From positions 15,161,822-15,225,821 of the forward strand of contig CM032804.1 of the NCBI GenBank assembly GCA_019155185.1: DNA of 64,000 nucleotides. Direction: 5' to 3'. This document shows positions 32,590-46,270 of the stretch, one piece after another; positions within the stretch are counted from its first letter, which is position 1, and every line of letters starts with the position of its first letter. The translations under genes and the position numbers were made by a program. The notes under the pieces were generated by a model. That model ran no database searches. It saw only the letters and a list, made by a program, of their open reading frames with translations, and was not told where the DNA came from. This stretch comes from Beaufortia kweichowensis. Lineage: Eukaryota; Chordata; Actinopteri; Cypriniformes; Gastromyzontidae.

Positions 32590-32990
32590 TTTCCCCTCTA
32601 TCTAAAGCAGGTGGTCTCCAGTCTTTTCCCCCTTCGCAAATCAGCATTCAAACATAGATTCCCTCTCTCTCGCTCTATCCATTTCTGGCTGATCTGCGGA
32701 CGAATCGCGAGCCCCCCTGAGCTAATACCATTATACATTCAGTCTAGAAGTGAGAGAGGACTGCCCCCTAATTGCTTTCTTATCCCCCTGAGTCCCTTTC
32801 CTTTACGTTTCTCTCCCCCCCAAACAGCACCCCCAACCCCGTACGGTCCACCCCCAGCCCCCGCCCCGCGCCGAACATGGCAGCAAAGGGAAGGAGGCAA
32901 GTGTAATAGAGAGAGAGAGAGAGTTTGCACGCAGAAGAGAGAGAGGCGTCTGCCACTGACAGGGAATATCTGCTATTTTCTGCGTTGCAG
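32590..32990 (+). promoter_or_regulatory. possible rai1 promoter / first-exon region
   Basis: A CT-rich and locally C-rich stretch (cccccagcccccgccccgcgccg at its core) sits directly before the non-coding rai1 exon and stands out from the AT-rich spacer. It holds a short upstream reading frame, ATGGCAGCAAAGGGAAGG..., at 32877-32906 (nine codons and stop). There is no TATA box. It could be promoter, exon 1, or just a low-complexity stretch between them. Confidence 0.35.
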
Positions 32991-33044
32991 GAGGCTGCAG
33001 CCCTGATCCAGAGGACCAGGATACAGGCTTAGGCACCACCGCAG
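32991..33044 (+). other. rai1: rai1 non-coding 5' UTR exon
   Basis: A 54-bp segment bounded by a strong acceptor (ctattttctgcgttgcag) and donor (CCGCAG|gtaaag). It has an in-frame TAG (ggcttag) and no useful ATG. Human RAI1 has, from memory, a short non-coding second exon with closely similar sequence beginning gaggctgcagccctgatcc. It precedes a ~24.9-kb intron leading to the coding exon. The upstream first exon is not resolved; it may lie in the CT-rich stretch around 32590-32990. Confidence 0.65.
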
Positions 33045-33961
33045 GTAAAGACGCATGTTTCTCCGCATTTAAAGGGGCTTAATGTCTGCTAGAGTAGATG
33101 GATGGATGAATGCTGGGGAATGTGGGGAAGAAGCGCTCTGCTGTGTTTCTCCAGAGCTGCATGCATGGGGACAGGGGGGCGTGTTGGATAACAGGCTGCC
33201 CATGTGTTTGCTGTTACATGAGGCTGCGCTCGGAGTCGGAATCCTTGGAAGATTGGATACAATACTGATTTCAAATCAGCAGAGATGGGCAACTTTTAGC
33301 AGCAACAGATACTCAGCTGTGATATTTGGTTATGTTATGTAGAGTTAACATGTAATATTTCAGCATGCCCACAGTTAGTAAGAGCAGATGTGTTTATTAT
33401 TCAGTCTAGATGTGAATGACACGTCGGATGCATTTGTGCATGTGTCCGCAGTTGAAAAGCATTGAACGGGGACTATATTACAAAAACATACAGATAACAC
33501 AGAACTAACGGTTTCATGACAGTCTCAACATGCGCCTGTGTTTATGTTGACAATGCGGTACGCACATGCACTGTGTGCTGTGTATATATAAGAGTGTTCA
33601 TATGTGAGTGTTCATATAATGTGTTCATATTTGGGTGATGTTACAAGGAAGGAGAGATCTTGTATTTAGCGATTATGGATATTATGACTTATGTAAGGTC
33701 TGTTTACATGGGTTTTTAAGGGCAGTCATTCAGTTGTGTATGCGTATTTGCATGTTATTTTGCATGCACCATGCCCTTGATCGGGGAAAAACAGGGGTAG
33801 GACAACTCTAACCTATTAAACGCTGCACTGAGAGACTGCAGTGTCACAGCTGACTGATATTGATGCTCCGGACGGCCCCCCTCTCCGCAAGAATCCATTT
33901 AGAGATGCAAGTGCGTGTTGCATGCGTGTGTGCAGAGGGAGTGTGACTGACAGGCAGTGTT

Positions 33962-33980
33962 TGTGTGTGTGTGTGTGTGT
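33962..33980. repeat. (TG)n microsatellite
   Basis: About nine TG units. Confidence 0.9.
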
Positions 33981-36718
33981 TGGTATGTGTGAGACGGGGG
34001 GATACGGAGTGGAGACGGTGCGCAGAGAGGTGTGAGGAATATGAAGGCGGGGGAGATGAAGGGAGAAAAATATGGAGGGATAAAATTAATACGTGAGTGA
34101 ATTTAAGCGCATGAGGAAAGATTGATACCAGCATCCGCAATAACACACCGGATACATCAACAACTAAAAGGACTGCAACTGTTTTCCCAAGGTTAAGAAC
34201 GTACCCTCTGCGTGTTATACATCAAAACCTCTTTATTAGTGATGGGCAATATGACCAAAAGCTTATTATATTTCAAATCTCTTTTATACTAAATAAGACT
34301 TTTGCTGGAAATTCAGAAGAATACATGTTTTTTAATTAATAGTGACAATGCTAAATTCTAGATTATACAGTGAATTACATACTTTACACAAGAAACCTTT
34401 TCATTTCATTATTTGTCTTTATACATGATGGCCAATAGATAAAACTTCACTGCAATAATACTTTTTAGAAATAATTGTATTAAATAATTGTAAAAGTATT
34501 TTCAGATTTTCTTGTAATAAATCTAAAATTCTTAAAACATTTATTTGAGAAAAAACTGGAGTGCAAAAAATATGTATATAGGTACTCCACTGGGAAAATA
34601 TTATTTTATTTCTTAGGTAAACAACAACACATTTAAACACAAAACAATATTCTAAGAAAAATCAACCAAATTAAAGATATATTCTCTAAAAACCTTTTTT
34701 AATATTTTACTTTCTTTATGTAATTCCCATTTATCTTTTAAGAATACTTAAATATTTTCCATAAAACAAGACACATTTAACAATGTATTAATAACCAATG
34801 ATTGATATATCTAGTATCATCTCAAAACCATAAAAAGATTGCAAAAAATCTAAAAGGTATTATATATTCGATTATATATTATATAACATATCATTCTGTG
34901 ATTGGATGAGTCGCATTGAAAGCTGCACAACAGTTGATTTCTCTATTTGTTCAGAAAGATGTGACGTTGCTCAGCAACAGTAAACAACTCAACTCTGCTG
35001 TGCGTTACACACCTTTGAGAATGAAACATTTTCACATTTAAATGACGTAAACCAGTCTTTCTGGTAGCTGCAACTGTGCTTTAGTCTCCACATGGATACC
35101 GCTTCACAGTGTATACCATCATACCGGCCAAAGGCATTATATTGTATATTGTCAATCAGTATTCTGAACTTGTGTGTAGCGATAGGCTGATGCAATTCCC
35201 TGAAACTGTCACCCACCTGAGGGTCAGTCAGAGAACAACAGTGATGAGAAGGCGAGAGAGATCGTAAACCATTGCTTCTTTTAAAAATAAAGTGATGGAA
35301 AGAAATTAGATGGAGGCACGGAATGAATAGATGGAGAGACAGGCGGATATTAGAAGAAGAGGAAAGACAGCACCCCTCCCCCCCGGCTGTTTTCTAGGTA
35401 CGAGAGTCCTGAGCAACAATCTGGCGCGGCGCACAACAGATCCATAAGGTCAGGACGGGCCAGAGCGAGCGAGGGAGGAAGAAGAGAGCGATGGAGGAAT
35501 TATTTATCTTCAGATGCCGCTGTCTCCGCAGCGCTGGGCTCAGCAGTCTTGCTCTGAAGAGCACACGACAGGAAATGATTGGACGAAAAGAGATATAAAC
35601 AACACATCTGACGGTCAGGGGGGGTCAGGTGTATGATGCTGCAATGAATCGCCAGCGTGAAAACGTTTCGTATATGTATAAAGATGTGGCAGATTAAGAT
35701 GTCTGGAAATCGGATGCATGGAGGTGACATTTACAGGGAAATAATTAAAGTAATTAATTAATTAAAGTTAACTGTGTAAAAGTATCTAGTATTGTGCTAC
35801 TAGACACCAAATCAACATGCAAAAAAATGGTAAGAGGAAGTGTTTAAACATACAATAAACATAAAATACACATTTTACCTTTAAATGTTTTACATTTATT
35901 TGAGTGGAAGGTAGAAAAGGAAAGAACACGCGGCTAATAAACATGTTAAAATCACTTCAGATAAAGAAATAACATTTAAAGAAAACTATAATCTTATTTA
36001 CAGGACATGGGAGAGATTTGTCAGTCACTTCGCAAGCCAGCAATGCAGACATTATGACACGTGAAAATATCACCAACCCCAAATCAGTTATACTGAACTG
36101 CAGTGCGTCACGGTTTTAGGTGAGGGTGACATACGTCACTGCTTTGAATTACGTTTTTTAAGGTAATCGGAGCAAATATAGTTTGTTCTCTTAATAAAGT
36201 GTAAAGCCAAAACAAGATTAAAGTCCAGATAACACTACGGGAGGATATTGTTATTCTTTGTTTTTGTTCGTATAACTAATGAACATGCGCTGTTGTTTAT
36301 GCGCGTGTGTTCCCGCCCCTCATTTCCACGTGTGTCTGAATACACACATGTGTGCGATTGGGAGGGTGTGATGCTGGTCGCTGGTGGCTCGCTGCGTGGT
36401 GAAATCACTTGGATGTCATCCAGCTTCAGTAGAAGGTCATCTACCGTTTCTCCAAATAGATGCAGCCTTCATTTCCACCCCAGAGCCGCTGTATTTACCA
36501 GTCCACTGGCCCAGAACGTTCACATCCACACGCCTGCGCACACAAACACTTCTGCTGCCTACGTCACCGCTGATACAAAGTCTTCTTTAATTACAAAAAC
36601 TTATGTTATGTTTAAGTTATGTTTGAATCTGGCTTACGGCCTCTTATCATTTCCAGTGCTTTATCTATTTTAGTCGTTTGTCCACGTAAAACTTGCCACC
36701 GTGATGTTAAGGGGTTCT

Positions 36719-36830
36719 GGATGGTTGCCAGGGAGTTGCAGTTGATAAGATGCTCAGAGTAGTTTTTGGCATTTTTTACGCAGTTGCTAGGGTGTTTAGA
36801 GTGGTTGCTATGGCGTTGCTACTTTGTTGC
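36719..36830. repeat. GGTTGC-type degenerate tandem repeat
   Basis: Repeated ggttgccagggagttgc, gcagttgctagggtgttt and gtggttgctatggcgttgc words, a degenerate tandem repeat widespread in fish genomes. Confidence 0.6.
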
Positions 36831-36965
36831 AAAAAAGAGTATAAATAGATTAAGGTATCTCTGTCTGATGTTTGTAGCACAAACATTACATGCTGAAGTT
36901 CAAAACAACTAACCACCGTTAATAAGCTGGAAAAAATGGCTTCACATGTATAGGTCAGCTAACGG

Positions 36966-37285
36966 TACACCCAGATAACAAAGTTATATTCCAAGAACGT
37001 TGTTCTTAGAACGTTTTAATATAACATTGTGAGAACATTATAAAAACACTACTAACATCAAAAGGACTTAGAACATTTTTCGAACGTTTTATCTCAACAT
37101 TACAAGAATGTTTATCAAGTACAAATAACATCATAAAAACTTTCCAAGAATGTTGTTCTAAGAACATTTTCTCTCAACATTATAAAAATGTTAACAACGT
37201 TACAAGAGCGTTCCATTACTTTAGAATCAACTTTTAAAAAATGTCAGTGAATGTTGTGGGAACGTTCCCTGTTAGCTGGGCAGGT
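36966..37285. mobile_element. AACGTT-rich MITE-like element
   Basis: Starts near ACACCCAGATAAC and ends near GTTAGCTGGGCAG, which are imperfect inverted termini (CCAGATAAC and GTTAGCTGG). The interior is built of AAGAACGTT, AACATTA and GAACGTT words. There is no coding capacity. It is a relative of the repeat at 838-1015. Confidence 0.6.
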
Positions 37286-39505
37286 TCCACATATGGAGCT
37301 GCAGGTTCAAGCCCTACAGAGACTAACGGACGCTTTCGCAAGTGATTTATTTGCGTCCCAAATCTGGCTGTTTGTAATCCATACCACCTCCCCTCAGGAG
37401 AGACCAGCTGCACAGACCTATTTACCACCAAGCAACAGCACATCCTACACTAGCTAGCAGGGCTACGAGTATACAATACTATTGAGGGCACTTACAGGTA
37501 GCTGCTCATGTGTACGTTTGATTTCTGGTGGTGTTTGGGCTTCTGCGGCTGCTTTGGACTCTGCGGCGGGGTAAGGGTGATTGCGTGGGATTTGTTGCCA
37601 TGCTCAGGGGCCAGCAACAGATGAGAGGGATTTAAAGTCTTGCTGTTGAAGATGCATTTTCATTGCCATGATCAGAGAGCGGCTCGAACGATTTTGTGAA
37701 AAGTTTTTTTGCTGGCTTCAAACATCCGTTTGATTTATATAACCATAAGAGAGAGACAATGCTTAGCTTAATGATAACATCAAACCCCTCACTGTAAGAA
37801 GGACTAAACAACAAGAGCTTTTTGAAAATGAACCCAGTACAGTACTCTTTTAAAGGGCTATAAGAAATATTTAATAAATGACATTAAATGCGTTTGTTTT
37901 AATTCCATGCTTGTATGCATGTTTGATTAGAAAAGTTATTTTGCATTATCGTACAAGTACTGCTGCACTAAATGGTCTTTAAAAAGGATTACATCTTTCG
38001 CATCTTTTTGTTTCATGCGTGTGTGAGGTTGTTCGGTATTCTTGTGATGAGCTTTGAGTGTGTGTAGGGGGGTTGAAGGAGGACAGAGGCAATCTCTCAA
38101 GGGACGGCAGTGCGTATCTGACAGACCTGTGCAGTAAAGTGGGCCATGAACGCACACCTCCGGCTTGGATTTGGAAGACGTTTTAAGCCCTTGAACAGCA
38201 CAGAATGTAGAATTTCTCTCTGTGTTTTTCCATCTCTCCGCTCTCCAGATTATTTGTTCACTGATGAATCAGCGGGCACTCCAGTCTGCGACAGAGCGGA
38301 TTTTACAGATGATGTTTACAATGAAAATCTGCTTTTGTATTGGCTGTGTTTGTCCAAGGGATGTTACATCAACGACAAAACCAATTCTGTAATAGCGCAT
38401 CGGCATATTGCTCTGTTGATGGTTTTAAGCATGCTCACTGTGCAAATGACCTGTATGCATAAAATAACTGGATCATCTACCACATTTGTTCTATTGTACC
38501 GTATACAACAGAGCACGGTGTATCTTATAATGCAATTTATTTATTTAAAATCATAACAAAATTAGATTACAAATAAAAAACATTTTTAAAGATGATAGCT
38601 TGATACCGAGCACACAATTTTTCACCCAGCACTCTTATTTAATTTGCCTAGCATGTTGTCCACATAGCAACCATAATGCATCTTCCATGACAGTAAAAAA
38701 AGACAATTAAAGCCTTATAAATAAACATCGTAGGAGTCAGTGTGAACTCCAGCTCACTGCAGGCACCAAAAGGAATAAAAAGATAGAAAATACAGCCACC
38801 CGATGCATTACCCTCCATGGCAACAAAACAGCTTTAGTGTGTATGTGCATTTGTGTGTACAGGCCCACCGCCAGCAGGAAACAATGCCCTCGGCACTTCA
38901 CCATCGGCAAAGACAATGGGCATGCCGCGCCGCGGGCACTGATAATGGGCGCAGGCATGCTGCTGGCACACACACGCTACGTCAAAACAGACTGAAAGAG
39001 AGAGAGAGAATGCGGCAGATGAACGAACGCAGACAGGAGAGATGCCCAGCCCACTATCTGTCTGTCTGACACGTGTGTCCACGGATGTGTGTGTAATTAT
39101 GTGTGCTTGTAGGCACTGGATCTTGCATCGCTGTCGAAGCGGACGCCACAAAAGCTGGAGTGACAAAAACACACCCCTCCTCCTCTTAAACGCTAGCCAT
39201 TCGGGGAGCTCATTGTCACACCACGGACTGCTCTCGTCCGTGTGATGCTAAGTCACACTTCCCGTTATTAATGTCAGTCATACTCCAGACACACTTATGC
39301 TGTCAGAGTTGGTTTGTCTGAACTTATCTGCACACACATGTATATACAGCGAGTGTTTTATCCTCTCTGCATCTCGACTCATCTCTCTCTCATCACCCGC
39401 ATCAGGCATCTGGAGAGCACAGCTGACTTTTCTCATATTAGTTGTTACTGTGTGTGCCATATACATTCTGCACACGTACACACACACACACACACTCACA
39501 CGCAT

Positions 39506-39745
39506 ATTGGGTTTCCATGTTTTATGGGGACATTATTCCATAGACATAATGACTTTTATACTATACAAATGTATATTGTATCCCCTCACCCCTAAACCTA
39601 ACGCTCACACAAACATTTCTGCAATTTTACTTTTTCAGATAAACATCACTGATATGATTTATAATCATACTAATGTATGCCGGTCCCCACAATGCAGGTG
39701 GTTGAGACGTTTACCAGCATTGTGGGGATATTTGGTGTACAAAAC
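39506..39745 (+). repeat. 'tggggaca...tccccaca' dispersed repeat, plus orientation
   Basis: Follows a CA microsatellite and reads gggtttccatgttttatggg, then atagacataatgacttttat, cccctaaacctaacgc and cattgtggggatatttggtg, before a second CA run. A copy in the opposite orientation lies at 56300-56490. Confidence 0.65.
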
Positions 39746-40204
39746 CTGTACACACACACACACAATTCCCAAGCTCCATAAGGTGTGAACGCTGAACCTA
39801 AGCACACAACGGCATGTGCACACACAGAGCAATTTAAAGACACTGTGACTTGCATTCAAATTCTCAAATTCACACACACGCGCACACACACCACAGACAG
39901 CTGTAGAGGCAGAGGGGGAGGTAGATCGAGCAGGATGGATGGATGATTGTGTGTGTGTTATTATGTGAAGGGGATGTGCTCTGTGGATAAATCTGTGTGT
40001 CTGTGTTTGCATCCATGTGTGTGGGATGGGGGAGAGGTGAATCGGGCTAAATTAACACTGTGTGTGTGCAGAAGCAGACAGCATTACCACGACTGCAGTG
40101 AGTCACACTAAAGCCGCACAAGTCAATACTACAATAACGAACGCAAACATCATGTTCTTCACATACACGTACACTCATATATACACACACTCTTGAAATA
40201 AAAG

Positions 40205-40290
40205 GATTCTGGTTTAGCTAAGAACCTTCTGCCATTATTCACTGTTAAAGATTCTTACGTCGTCCTGATGTTTCATTATAGGTTCTTCAG
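40205..40290. repeat. fragment of GGTTCTT-type repeat
   Basis: Contains ttagctaagaaccttctgcc and ttataggttcttcagatc, words shared with the repeats at 7700 and 16385. Short and diverged. Confidence 0.35.
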
Positions 40291-41199
40291 ATCAGCGTTT
40301 TGGTTTCCGGGTATTGTAAATCACTAGTGTTATTGCTCTTAAACTTCATTAAGTTCAGCACGTAACTCACCTGCTAAGTTTGTGCTACCGGATATGGATC
40401 ACGTTTATATCGTGAGGAGAGGTGTTCTTATAGTGACCCAGAACAGCATAGAAAAAACACCTTTAAATCTGTATAGATCTATATAAATTATTGAGGTGAC
40501 ACAGACAATCACCACGCTCATTTTCTTCTTAAAATGTCAATTACAGTATAATCATATAATCGTTCATTTAAATACATTTTGTATTAAAATTATTAAACAG
40601 AAAAGAAATTAATTAGACAATCTAAATCAAGGATTGAGAGGGCCATGTTCATATAATCCAACCAATCACAACTCCATTTTATAACTAACAATTTTCTAAA
40701 GACTCCAGATGGGTATGTAGAGTTCAGGTGGAGTCTCGCAGATTAAATTAACATGTGAACTAATGAACTATCAACACATATCTAGCAGACAGTATAAATG
40801 AAAAGCTATGAAAGCATTGTAAGTTGTGTATTGATTTTATTTGCCGTCTTTGCAGCAGGCACAGTCTGACGCTTGTACAGCGCGGTCAACGTGAGCTCGA
40901 CAGCCTCCGAGCAATTTAAAAACAGAGAGTCTTTGAGAGAGTGAATATGTCAGATGTGTGTGTGAGAGCGTATGGCACACCCAGACTCTAAAACAGCAGA
41001 AAACAGCACTTCCCTTCACATCTGTCTATTTTAAAACCACACATTTTCTCTATCGGCTTTTTCATTTGTCTCATTCTCAAGTCGACCCTTTTGTTCTCCG
41101 TCTCCCTCTTCCTCTGTTTTCGTCTCATTTTCCCCATTTATATTTCTCCAATAACAATTTCTCTCACGTTCCCGTCTCTCTCCCATGCTCTCTCTATGA

Positions 41200-41203
<4 letters not shown>

Positions 41204-41248
<45 letters not shown>
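41204..41248. repeat. (CT)n microsatellite
   Basis: A nearly pure CT run inside a wider pyrimidine-rich zone (about 41070-41330). Confidence 0.9.
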
Positions 41249-41549
41249 ATCTAGCTGCCAATTTTAACACTAAGCATCTCTCATCCGCGCCGCCCCACCA
41301 TCTCTCTCTCTGATTCATTCCTCTCTTCCTCTTTCACTTGTCACTATCTCCCAGTTCTAAATGTAGCTCTGAAACCCTATCACCTCAATACGGTCTGATA
41401 ATTTATTCTGTGTTGTGCTGAGAGGCACAGGCTGGTCTCAGAGCAGAGGTGCATGATGGGAATAGAGGTCCGCTCTTATGCAGAGCAGCTGATCCCAGTG
41501 CAGCACTTAACAATAAAAAGTCTGGGTTCACAAAAAATGAAAAAGACTT

Positions 41550-41845
41550 TATTACGAAACGGTAAAATATTGTATATTGCATACAATATTGTATGGTAAG
41601 AAACAGTACAGTATACTGTAGTAGTAAGTGTAGAATACTTTTAAACAGTATAGTATAGCACTGCACAATATTGAAGAAAAATGCAACATACTAGATCATC
41701 GTTTTAAATTATTTAAATTATTGTATATTAAAAAAAATTTAAAAACTAAAAACATATGTGTTTTAAGTTGTTTGCAATACATAATGTAGTATAGTATTGT
41801 ACTGTTTTGTATTGTATTGTGTAGTGTAGTGTAGTATAGTGGATG
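41550..41845. repeat. TA/GTA-rich low-complexity stretch
   Basis: Short repeated words (gtatagtatag, tgtattgtattgtgtagtgtagtgtagtatagtg), with tttaaattatttaaatta between them. It is a degenerate simple repeat without coding sense. Confidence 0.65.
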
Positions 41846-42940
41846 GATAATCAGTTGACATCATTATTTGCTCGAAAAGCTTTTAAATCATGTGTGTGAG
41901 ACAGACAGAGAGAAAGACAGACAGATAGCTTAATCTTTATGCCCTCATTAGGATTTCACGCTTGGTTATACTCTGACTTTCTCTTTAATTATGTCACTTA
42001 AGAGAAGTAACACGCAAGCCTTCTCTTGTGCGATCTGACATTAACATTCGCCTCCGCACACTTTACACTCCCAAGCCAATCCACTGCTAAAAGCAGCAGA
42101 AAACAACAGCATCATGTCATCCTCTTGCTCTGTCTGTCTCTCTCTCCTCTGTTCTTCACTATCTATGGGCAGCTGTGTCTCGTGGCCATTAGCGTTCTGT
42201 CCTCCCACCATTTTCCATGTCACTGGTTCACATGGCCATGACTAAATTCCCACCTTGCTCACTCGCTCGCTCAGTTTTTTGTCTGTTCGTCCTCCCACCT
42301 CGATCCGTCCCACCTCTATTCCATCACCCATAAAATCCACAGCTATCGTACCGCACACAGGTTTTTATTTATGAGTATGTATTATGTCCTGTATGTGGGG
42401 GATATCTGGCGTGATTGTGCTTTTTTGTGCATTTATTTGTGCTGCTTCCGCTGCTCCTGTGTGTGGCCACAGAAATGAAGGCAAGTATGTGTCGATAGGG
42501 ATGGTGCACATGGTACATACTATAGATCACAACACTACGCGTAAATAATTATACAGTGATTAACAGACAGACAGCCGCAGTGTGTGCGTGTGGGACTGAA
42601 GTACATAGAAGATCTTCATTGTCACTTTGGGATTAATAGCATTTGTTAGTTTGATTACTTTGTGTTGTTGAATTTATCACACTAACTTAACATAACATGT
42701 AGTTTTTCCATTTAAAGTCTATGTTCTTCGTCTTACACTACCAATAAACCAGTGCATGTTTTTAAAAAGAAAAAAATATGTTTCTTTATAAAATCACCAC
42801 AATTGAATCAGCCACTAAAACTATATTTATATTTACAAATTATATTTAGAAATCCACCCAAAGTTTTAATTAATATCCAATTTCGCTTTTAAATATGTCA
42901 CACCGAGGTTGTGAACAGAGTTTCATCTAGACAAGAGACC

Positions 42941-43126
<186 letters not shown>

Positions 43127-43555
43127 GCACTTACAGTTGAAAAGCGTTTTTGTCACTTGAGTTTCTAGCTGGATGCATTTGAAGTGCGAAAGATTTGGTC
43201 TGCAGGTTTGCACTCATCTAACCTTGTCTCTTGACCTGTTAAAGTATTTAGTCAGAGCCGTTTAAAAATGTAATGTTACATGCCAGCTACTTACAAAAAG
43301 TAGCTTATAGATAACACATAAATATATGTCACTATAAATTAGAAGATGTAAAAAAGGGATTTTAGAAATATGACTGAATAATGATTCACATTAATCTGTA
43401 ATCATTTTTGATTACCCGTTTATTAAAAATTGCTATTCTTAATGTCCCTACTGAAAACTTAGTGGCTTTATTAGTAGCTTTGCTGCTTTTACAGTAATGT
43501 ATTATTACCTCATCATAAGTTTTCTTATGATGTGTCGCTTCATTGTCTCCTAATA

Positions 43556-43590
43556 TTTGTAAGTCGCTTCGGATAAAAGTGTCTGGTACA
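43556..43590 (+). repeat. SINE/LINE tail motif
   Basis: Reads tttgtaagtcgcttcggata followed by aaagtgtctgg, the familiar fish retroposon tail (TAAGTCGCTTTGGATAAAAG-like). A second, more diverged copy is at 54523-54575. Confidence 0.55.
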
Positions 43591-43678
43591 GAACAGGGAC
43601 GGGCGGCATGTACGAATTTCAATATGTAAGAGGTGCATTACATCACTTACTTCTGTGCAATGATCTAATCTCTCTCAG

Positions 43679-43702
43679 TTTCTCTCTCTCTCTCTCTCTC
43701 TC
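43679..43702. repeat. (TC)n microsatellite
   Basis: About 11 TC units. Confidence 0.9.
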
Positions 43703-44425
43703 CTCCATCCCATTGATTAAATCACTTGATTTTCCTGGCACTGCACAATGACACTGGCACTTCTGAATATGGAGATGAGGTAAAGAGGTGGAGCACTGCA
43801 GAATGAGCCCATAGAGACTGAGCGAGCGAGAGACGTGAGATGGAAGAAGGTGGGCCTTTTGTTGTTGTTCAGGCATGCATCAGATATTGGCATGTGCCGG
43901 ATGCAAACATGGGAAAAAATGCTTTCCCGTCTCTGTGGAACAAGAGTCTGGATGACATCACTTCCCTAATAGATGACAAGCAGAAGGGGTAGAGTGAGAC
44001 AGATGAAAAAAACAAGTTATTACTCTCTCCACACCCTCTGCTCCTCACATCAGTGATGGAGGTGATATTCGTGACAGGATTCTGGCTTACAGACCTCATT
44101 TCAGCCTCTGGATCTTTACAGTCTATCTTCAATATTCATCGCTGACAGAACCAAGGTCACTGTCGAACTTCTCTCTCTCTTACACACACACTTTAAATTT
44201 TAAGTTTCTGAGTTACGTCCGTCCGTCTTAGATCTAGATGACACAGAAAATCATTTTACATGTCTGTCAGTCTTCCTGTATGACTGGTAACAATAAGCAG
44301 CAAATTGGACCACATGTCATGTTAATAGCAACTGCGTACAGCCAACCGTTTTTCTTAATATTCTCTTGTGATGAATGTCTCCTTTTAGTCGTTCATATTT
44401 TTTCCGTATGTTACCTGACTGATTT

Positions 44426-44737
44426 TTAACCTGTTTACTGTCACCGTTCCTCAGGAGGAACACCTGTGTTATTTTCCTATTCACTTTTAATAGTTAAATA
44501 ACTATAAAATGATGGAAAGGTAAAATACTCAAGATGAAATAATTGGCAAATTTTCATAAAAATAAACATAAACAAAAAAATAACAATAATAATAATAATG
44601 TTACTGTAATTTATAAAAATATGAAAAAAAAGGGTTTCGAGGACGTTATATCTAAATTTACATATTATATCTAAAAATATACAAATAGTAGTTTTATGTG
44701 TATACTCAATTTTTGCTGTGACAGTTATCAGGTTAAA
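44426..44737 (+). repeat. left arm of a large inverted repeat
   Basis: Pairs with 45471-45784 in reverse complement across its length. Exact shared blocks include GTTCCTCAGGAGG, ACTCAAGATGAAAT and GCTGTGACAGTTATC. The arm is AT-rich with AATAATAAT runs. Confidence 0.85.
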
Positions 44738-45470
44738 CCTGATCAACATTTAACTGGACTAACCTTCTACTCATAACGATGGAGACAGGTCGGCAATTAG
44801 ATTTAGTATTCAGGAGGGGATCCAGTGCGTCACTGCGAGACATTGATGTGATGGCCCTGATATGAGGCTTATTAGTGGGAGTGTTTGTGTTTAAAGTTTC
44901 TCCTCCTCCTCTGCTGAAGCGAAAGGTAATTACTGAACTGCAAGTCTACTGCACTGCACTCATATGCCTTTCCAACACGCAGACGCACTCTTACCAGCGT
45001 GTGCGTGTGTGTGTTTGAGGTTCTGTTTTTGGACATTGTCATCATGACACCAGCCAGCAGGCGTACACAACATCAATAAACACCCCTCCGCCTGAATCGA
45101 TTGTCAAAACTAAAAACAGTAAAAAGGGACAGAGAGTGTAGTACACTACAGAAAATGATATTTTTGCCACACTGAAACTGCATTATTACATTTTAATGCA
45201 TTCTTTTCAATTTCAATGTTTTTTAAAAATATGGCACCTGTCCCAGAAATGTAAAGACCCATTTCCATTTTGTCCCTCATATTTTTGCTTTGATGCCTTA
45301 ATGCAGGTTAATATTTTACATACGAATCACCACATGGAGTTTGGATGACCATATATGATATAAATAAAACACATTACATCAGCAAATGTCAGGATGATGT
45401 TTCCTACAAATAAACTTTAACCAGGTTATCAACAAAATCTAATGACAATTCGTAAAAACTATTATCGTCT

Positions 45471-45784
45471 AATTAACCAGATAACTGTCACAGCAGAAAT
45501 TGTGTATACACATGAAAGTTCAAAAAAATATTTTTTAAAGTGTTTAAAAAATAATAATTTTAGGTATTTTTATAAATCACAGTAACATTTACATTTTATT
45601 ATTATTATTTTTGTTTAAGTTTATTGTTATAAAAATTTCTTAAATATTTCATCTTGAGTCTTACAACTGTCCATCAACTTTTAGCTTGTCATGATTAGAA
45701 CAAAATTCAAAATGAAATATTAAAGTGGATAGGGAAATAACATAGATGTCCCTCCTGAGGAACAGTGACGGTTAACAGGTTAAT
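45471..45784 (-). repeat. right arm of the large inverted repeat
   Basis: Reverse-complement copy of 44426-44737, separated by about 730 bp of unrelated sequence. Neither arm codes for protein. The two may be head-to-head insertions of one repeat family or the ends of a single foldback element. Confidence 0.85.
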
Positions 45785-46203
45785 GGCTAATTAATCTCAT
45801 TCATATGTTTTCCAACTAACTGGTTTCACCCTACTGTTTAGGGGTGGGATTAGGGCTGCATCTTAATTCTTCCTTTTATCTACATTGCATACATTCATAC
45901 AAAATTGTCTTGTAAGATGACCTTTCCCACAGGATCAGGATACCTGTTCCATGACCTATTCTAGCACCCATCAAATATCTCTCCCGTAGAAATATGAATT
46001 GGTGAGTGAAATGCTGGCTAATACCTTAGCACTTAGAGTTTTAATGAGGCTAGCCTTGCTTTGGGGCTTTTGGGTGAGATGGGTGAGAATATATCCTAAA
46101 CCATAGTAGCAACGTGCCAGCTTATTGACTTAATGCCTGATCCAGCCTGCCTCAGAGCTGCGGCTGCTGTCTGCTTTATTGCTGTTCACCCCGCCTTTCA
46201 TAT

Positions 46204-46204
<1 letters not shown>

Positions 46205-46268
<64 letters not shown>
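46205..46268. repeat. (GA)n microsatellite
   Basis: About 32 GA units, uninterrupted. Confidence 0.95.
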
Positions 46269-46270
<2 letters not shown>

